From Kosmotogaceae bacterium UBA1373 (GTDB lineage Bacteria; Thermotogota; Thermotogae; Petrotogales; Kosmotogaceae): a stretch of DNA of 18,382 nt. Below are positions 13,349 through 18,382 of the stretch, piece by piece. The position numbers and the translations under genes were made by a program. The DNA is taken from assembly GCA_002305955.1 (NCBI GenBank), contig DBRH01000008.1, positions 189 through 18,570 of the forward strand, written 5' to 3'. Within the stretch, counting starts at the first letter, position 1; each line of letters starts with the position of its first letter. The notes below the pieces were generated by a model. That model was not told the DNA's origin and made no database searches. It saw nothing but the letters and a program-made list of their open reading frames with translations.

Positions 13349-14973
13349 ATACTCTCCGGTGCGCTTACTCCCAGTAGTTCGAGACCACCTTTGAGGATAT
13401 TTTTCACCGATTCGCACAGCGCAAGCCTGGCTCCGGAGGTTTTCACATTGCCGGGATCGACGACGATGTACTTGTTGTAGTAAGCGTGGAAGACCCTTGA
13501 AAGATCCTCGAGATAAGAAGTCAACCGGTTGGTCCTGTAATCGAGAACTATCGAGTCCAGAATCTCGGGGAACATGCTCACCAGCTTGACCAGATTCCTC
13601 TCCTCGTCCGTGCTGAGAAGTTCCATGGAGTCGGTATCTAAAACCACGCCCTTTTCAGATGCCGTCTTGAATATGCTGGTAATCCTCGCATGGGCATACT
13701 GCACATAGAAGACGGGGTTTTCGTTAGACTTCTTTTTGGCGAGGTCTATATCGAAAAGCATGTGCGTATCGGGATCGAACATGGCAAAAAAGTATCTAGT
13801 AGCATCCACGCCGACCGATTCGACCAGTTCATCCAGGGTCGTGAATTCGCCTTTTCTGGTTGACATTTTCACGACTTCGCCCTCACGTTTCAGGTTAACG
13901 TACTGGTGGATTATTATATTCAAAAAATCGTCGGGAAATCCCAGAGCCTTCATCGCCGCTTTCATTCTTGGAATATGGCCCATATGGTCTGCACCCCATA
14001 TATCGTATACTTTTACGAATCCGCGTTCGAACTTGTTCGTATGGTATGCGATATCGGTCATGAAGTAGGTGTAGCTACCGCTGGACCTCACCAGAACTTT
14101 GTCGTCGTCCTCGCAGAACTGCGAGACTTTGAACCATCTGGCGCCTTCCGATTCATAGACCAGCCCGCTTTTCTGAAGTTTTCCGAGGACGTTCTCGACC
14201 GTGCCGTCCTTTATGGTCGAGCTCTCATAGAATATGTTGTCGAATCTCACGCCGAGATCGTTCAGCGTACCGGTGATATCGGTCAGCATGTTGTTGAGGG
14301 CATAATCCTTGAAGAGAGCTTCCACCTGAGGATTCCAGGTATCTTTGAATTTCTCTCCATGCTTTTCGATGAACTCTCTGGCCATATCTATCAGGTAATC
14401 GCCCTGGTATCCATCTTCCGGAAGGTCGATCTCAGATCCCAGCAGTTGATTGTATCTGACCCACAGAGAACGGCCGAGCAAGTTTATCTGTCTTCCGGCG
14501 TCGTTTATGTACATTTCTCTTTGAACCCTGTAGCCTCTAGAAGAGAAGATCCTGCAGAGAACGTCTCCGAAAACGGCCTGTCTTCCGTGGCCGACAGTAA
14601 ACGGCCCGGTGGGGTTGGCGCTGGCGAATTCGAACTGTATGTCAACGCTTTTCGGTTCTCTCCAGAATTCGGGACAACTCAGCATCTCTCTCAAAACGTC
14701 AGACAGATAACTCGATGAGAAATCGACGTTTATGAAACCGGGACCGGCTATCTCCACCCTATCGTACTCAGGCTCCTTCTGAAGCTCTGCCACAAATGAG
14801 GCGGCGATCTCTCTGGGGTTTTTCTTCATGATTCTGGATAAAAGGAACGCCGCATTGGTCGAAAGGTCGCCGAATCCCTCCGGTGGAATTTCTATCTTGA
14901 ACTCGATTTCTTCTTCGATTCCCATTTTTTGCAAAACTCTGTTGACCGAATCCTTCAACTTCTCCTTAAGCAC
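13345..14973 (-). CDS. argS: Arginyl-tRNA synthetase
   Basis: A 542-aa class I synthetase that charges tRNA-Arg. The N-terminal Arg-Add-1 domain (about 1-85, with PEGFGDLSTNAAF) precedes FASANPTGPFTVGHGRQAV (the HIGH-type signature, 117-135). INDAGRQI lies in the middle, KMSTRKGEF (369-377) stands in for KMSKS, and the C-terminal DALR anticodon-binding domain contains RLTSYLEDLSRVFHAYYNK. GTG at 14973 follows GGAGGTGGCAAA. It is the first gene of an operon with an rRNA methyltransferase, an acyltransferase and a sulfur carrier, and it is divergent from argF. Confidence 0.97.
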   Translation of the reverse strand: MLKEKLKDSVNRVLQKMGIEEEIEFKIEIPPEGFGDLSTNAAFLLSRIMKKNPREIAASFVAELQKEPEYDRVEIAGPGFINVDFSSSYLSDVLREMLSCPEFWREPKSVDIQFEFASANPTGPFTVGHGRQAVFGDVLCRIFSSRGYRVQREMYINDAGRQINLLGRSLWVRYNQLLGSEIDLPEDGYQGDYLIDMAREFIEKHGEKFKDTWNPQVEALFKDYALNNMLTDITGTLNDLGVRFDNIFYESSTIKDGTVENVLGKLQKSGLVYESEGARWFKVSQFCEDDDKVLVRSSGSYTYFMTDIAYHTNKFERGFVKVYDIWGADHMGHIPRMKAAMKALGFPDDFLNIIIHQYVNLKREGEVVKMSTRKGEFTTLDELVESVGVDATRYFFAMFDPDTHMLFDIDLAKKKSNENPVFYVQYAHARITSIFKTASEKGVVLDTDSMELLSTDEERNLVKLVSMFPEILDSIVLDYRTNRLTSYLEDLSRVFHAYYNKYIVVDPGNVKTSGARLALCESVKNILKGGLELLGVSAPESM

Positions 14974-14991
14974 TTTGCCACCTCCAAATCA

Positions 14992-15021
14992 GCGAAACAT
15001 ACCTGAGCATACGAAAGCATA
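14992..15021 (-). repeat. Three 10-bp phased repeats in the argS leader
   Basis: On the minus strand TATGCTTTCG, TATGCTCAGG and TATGTTTCGC follow one another without gaps, each starting with TATGYT. The unit length equals about one helical turn. The first copy, preceded by TG one base away (TGT-TATGCT), is also a candidate extended -10 for argS, with no clear -35. The repeats end about 9 bases before the argS ribosome binding site. Their function is unknown. Confidence 0.5.
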
Positions 15022-15059
15022 ACACCGCTTTGTTGTGATAGAGTTTACTCCTTGTTTCT

Positions 15060-15072
15060 TCAGGCAGCCTGA
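15060..15072. promoter_or_regulatory. 13-bp perfect palindrome upstream of the argF promoter
   Basis: TCAGGC-A-GCCTGA is a perfect dyad, 6 bp upstream of the argF -35. The one-base centre favours a DNA operator over an RNA hairpin (which could form only 5 bp with a 3-nt loop). It could be a regulator site for argF-arcC or argS. No matching second copy was seen in the window, so the role is a guess. Confidence 0.35.
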
Positions 15073-15077
15073 GACAA

Positions 15078-15106
15078 TTGAAAGCCCCGGCTTATATATG
15101 TATTAT
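15078..15106 (+). promoter_or_regulatory. Promoter of argF-arcC
   Basis: TTGAAA (15078-15083) and TATTAT (15101-15106) are separated by exactly 17 bp, and each has one mismatch to the sigma-70 consensus. Transcription should begin near 15113, leaving a short leader of about 24 nt that contains the AAGGAGG ribosome binding site. Confidence 0.8.
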
Positions 15107-15136
15107 ATTAGAGATAACAAAAAAAGGAGGATCGAA

Positions 15137-16078
15137 ATGGGCGTAAATCTTAAAGGAAAGAGTTTCTTGACATTGCTGGACTTCACGAGTGACGAAATAC
15201 GGTATTTGCTTGATATCTCGAAACAGGTTAAAGTGGAGAGGAGGGCCGGTACACCGACGAACCGGTTCGCCGGGAAGACGCTGGCGATCGTGTTCGAGAA
15301 GAGATCTACCAGGACCAGGACTGCCTTTGAAACGGCTTTTGGCGAGGAAGGCGGACATGCCGTTTTCCTTTCTAAAGATGATATACATCTAGGAGTGAAA
15401 GAGGACCTCAAAGACACCGCCAGAGTTCTCGGTAGAATGTTCGATGCGATAGCCTTCAGGGGATTCAAACAGGAGACTGTGGAGACTCTGGCCAACTGGT
15501 CTGGAGTTCCTGTTTATAACGGTCTCACGGATCTGTACCATCCGACGCAGATACTGGCCGACTTTCTCACCATCGAAGAGAGTCTGGGCAGTCTCAAAGG
15601 CAGAAAACTGGTCTTTGTAGGCGACTCGAGAAACAATATGGCCAACTCGCTGATGATAGGATCGGCCAAGATGGGGCTTCACTTCGTTGCGTGCGGTCCG
15701 AAGAGTCTTCATACGGATACGGCGATAGTGGACAAGTGCAGAGAGATCGCCAGAACCTCGGGTGCCACGATCGAAGTCACTGAAGATATAGATCTGGCGG
15801 TCAAGAATGCCGACGCCATATACACGGACGTGTGGGCATCCATGGGAGAAGAGGGGAAGCTCCAGGAGAGAATCGCCCTCCTTAAACCCTTCCAGGTCAA
15901 TCGAGAATTGATGGAAAGGACGGGCAGGAGCGATGCGATCTTCCTTCACTGCCTCCCGGCCGTCAAGGGAAACGAAGTGACCGAGGAGGTCTTCGAAAGT
16001 CCGGCTTCAAGAGTATTCGAAGAAGCCGAAAACAGGAAGCACACTATCAAGGCCGTAATGATCGCCACGCTTCTTTAG
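15137..16078 (+). CDS. argF: Ornithine carbamoyltransferase
   Basis: A 313-aa enzyme that transfers a carbamoyl group between carbamoyl phosphate and ornithine/citrulline. The carbamoyl-phosphate site STRTRTAFE (57-65), HPTQ (135-138), the ornithine-binding DVWASMGEE (231-239) and FLHCLPAVKG (269-278) are all intact. The SMG motif identifies ornithine rather than aspartate as substrate. I start at ATG 15137, which follows AAGGAGG; earlier in-frame codons lie before the transcription start. arcC follows after 8 bases, which argues for the catabolic direction (phosphorolysis of citrulline), although an anabolic role is not excluded. Confidence 0.97.
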   Translation: MGVNLKGKSFLTLLDFTSDEIRYLLDISKQVKVERRAGTPTNRFAGKTLAIVFEKRSTRTRTAFETAFGEEGGHAVFLSKDDIHLGVKEDLKDTARVLGRMFDAIAFRGFKQETVETLANWSGVPVYNGLTDLYHPTQILADFLTIEESLGSLKGRKLVFVGDSRNNMANSLMIGSAKMGLHFVACGPKSLHTDTAIVDKCREIARTSGATIEVTEDIDLAVKNADAIYTDVWASMGEEGKLQERIALLKPFQVNRELMERTGRSDAIFLHCLPAVKGNEVTEEVFESPASRVFEEAENRKHTIKAVMIATLL

Positions 16079-16086
16079 GGGATTGT

Positions 16087-17025
16087 ATGAAGAGGATTGT
16101 AATAGCCATAGGCGGAAATGCCCTTAACAAACCCAACGAAAAGCCAACCGCCGAGGTCATGCAGAGGAATTTGCTTTCAACGACCTCCTATCTCGCCGAT
16201 CTGATCGAAGAAGGGTACGAAGTGGTCATAACTCACGGTAACGGTCCGCAGGTTGGTAATCTTTTGGTGCAGCAGGATATTGCCAAAGAGGCCTTTCCGC
16301 CGTTCCCGATTGACGTCAACGATGCCATGACACAGGGTTCAATCGGCTATCTCATCGCACAGACTCTCAACAACGAGTTGCTCCGGCGAGGCGTGAAGAA
16401 AAACCTGATCTGCGTGCTGACCCAGATAGTCGTCGATTCCAACGACCCTGGATTTCAGCATCCTTCCAAGCCCGTGGGTCCTTTCTACAGCGAAGAAGCA
16501 GCCAGAGAACTGGAAGAAAGCAAAGGCTGGACGGTGAAGGAAGATGCGGGGAGAGGTTACAGAAGAGTTGTACCCTCTCCGATTCCGCTGGATGTGCTTG
16601 AAATCGATGCAATCAAGACTCTCATCGATACTGGTGCAGTCGTGATCGCTGCCGGTGGTGGGGGAATCCCCGTCGTTAGAGAGCCTTCCGGTCTTGTGAA
16701 GGGTGTCGAAGCCGTCATAGATAAAGACAGGGCATCGGCTCTTCTGGCTAAACTCATAGATGCCGACGCTCTCGTAATCCTCACCGGTGTAGATTTTGCT
16801 TACGTTAACTTCGGCAAGGAGAACCAGAGGGCCCTCACCGTTCTCAGTCTCGACGAAGGCCATAAATTGATAAAAGAGGGCCATTTCGCGAAAGGGAGCA
16901 TGCTCCCGAAGATCGAATCGGCGCTGGATTTCGTATCCAGCGCAGGCAGAGAAGCGATCATAACCTCTCTGGAAAAGGTCGATCTTGCCCTGAGAGGCGA
17001 GTCGGGAACAAGGATAATACCCTGA
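16087..17025 (+). CDS. arcC: Carbamate kinase
   Basis: A 312-aa amino-acid-kinase-fold enzyme that makes ATP from carbamoyl phosphate and ADP, releasing ammonia and CO2. Family signatures are IAIGGNALNKPNEK (6-19), VVITHGNGPQVGNLL, AMTQGSIGYLIAQ, DPGFQHPSKPVGPFY, RRVVPSPIP, VIAAGGGGIPV and the C-terminal AKGSMLPKIESALDF. Length and motifs are normal. ATG at 16087 follows AGGGGATTGT. With argF it forms the last two steps of the arginine deiminase pathway; the deiminase gene arcA and an arginine/ornithine antiporter are not in the window. The operon ends at a strong hairpin. Confidence 0.97.
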   Translation: MKRIVIAIGGNALNKPNEKPTAEVMQRNLLSTTSYLADLIEEGYEVVITHGNGPQVGNLLVQQDIAKEAFPPFPIDVNDAMTQGSIGYLIAQTLNNELLRRGVKKNLICVLTQIVVDSNDPGFQHPSKPVGPFYSEEAARELEESKGWTVKEDAGRGYRRVVPSPIPLDVLEIDAIKTLIDTGAVVIAAGGGGIPVVREPSGLVKGVEAVIDKDRASALLAKLIDADALVILTGVDFAYVNFGKENQRALTVLSLDEGHKLIKEGHFAKGSMLPKIESALDFVSSAGREAIITSLEKVDLALRGESGTRIIP

Positions 17026-17032
17026 ATTTTTT

Positions 17033-17062
17033 GAACCGGGTTGAAAACCCGGTTCTTCATTT
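17033..17062 (+). terminator. Intrinsic terminator after arcC
   Basis: A perfect 10-bp stem GAACCGGGTT (17033-17042) / AACCCGGTTC (17046-17055) with a GAA loop starts 7 bases after the arcC stop. The following tail TTCATTTAT is only moderately T-rich, so termination may be incomplete. The -35 region of the tetR promoter lies in this tail. Confidence 0.82.
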
Positions 17063-17075
17063 ATACAGAACATTG

Positions 17076-17094
17076 TGATATAATTTGTGTTATA
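17076..17094 (+). promoter_or_regulatory. Extended -10 promoter of tetR with overlapping dyad
   Basis: TGA-TATAAT (17076-17084) is a perfect extended -10. The -35 (TTCATT at 17056-17061, 17 bp away) is poor, as is common with extended -10 promoters. Transcription should start near 17091. A dyad TATAA-N6-TTATA (17079-17083 and 17090-17094) overlaps the -10 and start site and could be an autorepressor site for the TetR protein, but AT-rich dyads arise easily by chance. Confidence 0.65.
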
Positions 17095-17119
17095 CGAACG
17101 ATTGAAAGGAGTGACGACT

Positions 17120-17671
17120 GTGCGTGGTCAGGAAACGAGAGAAAAAATAATGGAAGCGGCAATTAGAGTAATAGCAGAAGAGACGATAGAAGGGCTGAGC
17201 ACTCGCAAGGTATCAGGAATAGCCGAAGTGAACCTGGCTGCCATTCATTACCATCATCGCTCGAAAGACGGTATGCTGATAGATCTTTCGAGGTACATAC
17301 TGAACAACTACGTTCTACCGAGACTCGAGCCTCTAATAGAGGCGGGCAAACAACCGGCCGATCTCATTAAGGATCTTTACAACGAGGTCCTGAAGATATA
17401 CTCCGAGAGATCCGATATAATGGTCTCGCTCGTTTATTTGTGGCTTCACGGAATGAAGAACAAGAGGATCAGGGAGATTCTCATCAACGCCAGAGCCGAT
17501 TTTTACGACAGGGTTGAAAGGGCTCTCGGCTCATCGATGTCAACCAGGAGAGCCGCCAAGGTCTCGAGAAGAATGTTGACCTACATAGCCGGAAAGATAA
17601 TGGAAATGTCCGTAGACGGAGAAACACCTGACGAACGAGAGATAGAAGACATGGCAAAGTTGCTCTCGTGA
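17120..17671 (+). CDS. TetR-family transcriptional regulator
   Basis: A 183-aa regulator. The N-terminal helix-turn-helix domain (about 4-50) reads TREKIMEAAIRVIAEE, then GLSTRKVSGIAEVNLAAIHYHH and a short helix, the TetR pattern with YHH in place of the common YYHF. The rest is the all-helical ligand/dimer domain, typical in length; no ligand can be inferred. I choose GTG 17120: AAAGGAG lies 8 nt upstream, and the ATG-like codon at 17087 lies before the predicted transcription start. It precedes the ParA gene by 15 bases on the same strand, so it may regulate that operon and itself. Confidence 0.88.
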   Translation: MRGQETREKIMEAAIRVIAEETIEGLSTRKVSGIAEVNLAAIHYHHRSKDGMLIDLSRYILNNYVLPRLEPLIEAGKQPADLIKDLYNEVLKIYSERSDIMVSLVYLWLHGMKNKRIREILINARADFYDRVERALGSSMSTRRAAKVSRRMLTYIAGKIMEMSVDGETPDEREIEDMAKLLS

Positions 17672-17686
17672 TACCGGAGTGATACC

Positions 17687-18382
17687 ATGCCGGTCATCGC
17701 GGTTGCCAACCATAAAGGAGGAGTTGGGAAGACGACTCTCGCTTACAGTCTGGCTTACGAATACGCTCTAGGTGGTAATAAAACTTTGATTATAGATCTG
17801 GATCCCTCCGGGAACCTCACCATTGCACTCGACCTGGATCCGTACACGACCGAAAAACCCAACCTGGCCTCGATAGTGTCAGGAGACAGGATAGTCTCTT
17901 GTGAAGGCATAGTGAGAACGGTGAACAAGGGATTCGCTTTCATCGACATAATTCCCTCTTCCGATGAGCTTTACAGGGTTGAATCGATGAACAACGGTCT
18001 GGGGAGTCTCTTCACTCTCAAAGACTTTCTGAAGAAATTCGGTTTGCTCGATCGTTATAGAGTGATAATACTCGACACTCCGCCCAACCTGGGCGTTCTT
18101 ACGAACATCGCCCTTGTCTGTGCCGACTACTTCCTGGTTCCCGTATCGCCGGGGAAATACGCACTCAAGGGACTGGATAGAATGTTCGAAATAGCCCAGA
18201 TAATAAAGAAAACCGTCAATCCGGACCTCGGTTTCCTGGGAATCGTTATAAACAACTTCCGCAAGCACGAGCAACCTTCCAGGGCTCTTGAAAAGTCGGT
18301 GAGAGATCTTTACAAAGACAGCTACATCATACCGCCCGTCAGGAGAACCGTGGATCTACAGAAGTCCGAAATAATGAGCGAA
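17687..18382 (+). CDS. ParA/Soj-family partition ATPase, C-terminus beyond window
   Basis: 232 codons are open to the last base of the window with no stop, so the C-terminus is missing. The protein starts MPVIAVANHKGGVGKTTLAY with a deviant Walker A (KGGVGKTT). Walker A' LIIDLDPSGNLT (serine where most ParA proteins have glutamine) and Walker B VIILDTPPNLGVLT follow. FLVPVSPGKYALKGLDRM and LGFLGIVINNF complete the ParA/Soj core. Such ATPases move chromosomes or plasmids, or position protein complexes. ATG 17687 has GGAGTGAT upstream. It lies 15 bases after tetR. No parB or parS-like site is visible in this window, so an orphan or positioning role (MipZ/ParC-like) remains possible. Confidence 0.92.
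   Translation, partial: MPVIAVANHKGGVGKTTLAYSLAYEYALGGNKTLIIDLDPSGNLTIALDLDPYTTEKPNLASIVSGDRIVSCEGIVRTVNKGFAFIDIIPSSDELYRVESMNNGLGSLFTLKDFLKKFGLLDRYRVIILDTPPNLGVLTNIALVCADYFLVPVSPGKYALKGLDRMFEIAQIIKKTVNPDLGFLGIVINNFRKHEQPSRALEKSVRDLYKDSYIIPPVRRTVDLQKSEIMSE

Noticed and set aside
13349..13417. Longer reading of the rRNA methyltransferase from 13417
   Set aside because: It would overlap argS by more than 70 bases and lacks a ribosome binding site; the GTG at 13348 has one and overlaps the argS stop by 4 nt.
13906..14718. A 270-codon plus-strand open frame antisense to argS
   Set aside because: It lies wholly inside the arginyl-tRNA synthetase gene, whose protein motifs are intact; no ribosome binding site or recognisable domain.
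15081..15136. AT-rich stretch before argF as a classical ArgR box
   Set aside because: The TATATATG/TATTATATTA run has only partial symmetry and is explained by the -10 region; I could not fit the usual 18-bp ARG box.
16339..17073. A 244-codon minus-strand open frame antisense to arcC
   Set aside because: It covers the carbamate kinase gene and its terminator and has no domain signature.
1..18382. CRISPR arrays, insertion sequences, phage genes, toxin-antitoxin pairs or defence genes
   Set aside because: No regularly spaced repeats of suitable length, transposase motifs, terminal inverted repeats or foreign-looking gene blocks were seen; nearly all genes are core or metabolic.

Overview
This window looks like ordinary chromosome from a bacterium of the Thermotogota, probably of the Kosmotoga/Mesotoga type. 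That placement is an inference from recalled family resemblance (a bifunctional nuclease of the TM0160 type, a Ptb-type acyltransferase, a rhodanese-less ThiI), frequent AGA/AGG and ATA codons, many GTG/TTG starts and very tight gene packing. I ran no search. I see no insertion sequence, phage gene, CRISPR array, rRNA or replication origin. No stretch longer than about 165 bases lacks a gene.

Minus-strand block 1 (5793 down to 1). A small operon encodes an exported TPR protein, a multi-pass membrane protein and a nitrilase-superfamily amidohydrolase. A very good promoter (TTGACA-N17-TACAAT) then drives tRNA-Lys(CTT). About 120 nt of structured leader separate the tRNA from infC-rpmI-rplT (IF3, L35, L20). 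infC appears to start at an ATC codon. A compact terminator after rplT runs directly into the Shine-Dalgarno (SD) sequence of osmC. osmC is followed by mrp (Fe-S/P-loop ATPase), mtnA (methionine salvage) and the first 27 codons of glyA (serine hydroxymethyltransferase), all overlapping or abutting.

Plus-strand block (5865-9174). thiI (tRNA 4-thiouridine), plsC (phospholipid acyltransferase), a bifunctional nuclease and a polyprenyl diphosphate synthase form a run in which the last three genes each overlap the one before. The run meets a single minus-strand Ser/Thr kinase gene tail to tail, one base apart.

10087-14973. A plus-strand PHP-domain phosphoesterase gene overlaps, tail to tail, the last gene of a minus-strand operon: argS, rlmD-type rRNA methyltransferase, a Ptb-type acyltransferase and a 62-aa ubiquitin-like sulfur carrier ending in Gly-Gly. 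These four genes are joined by 4-nt or 11-nt overlaps or abutments.

15137-18382. argF and arcC (ornithine carbamoyltransferase and carbamate kinase, the ATP-yielding half of arginine/citrulline breakdown) have their own promoter and end at a strong hairpin. A TetR regulator gene follows with an extended -10 promoter, then a ParA/Soj ATPase gene that runs off the window.

The most interesting region is the tRNA-Lys to infC leader. It holds a long bulged stem, a terminator-like hairpin with a competing pairing partner, an ATG-TAG start-stop and the ATC start. Together these look like an autoregulatory leader of a kind I do not recognise from a named family.
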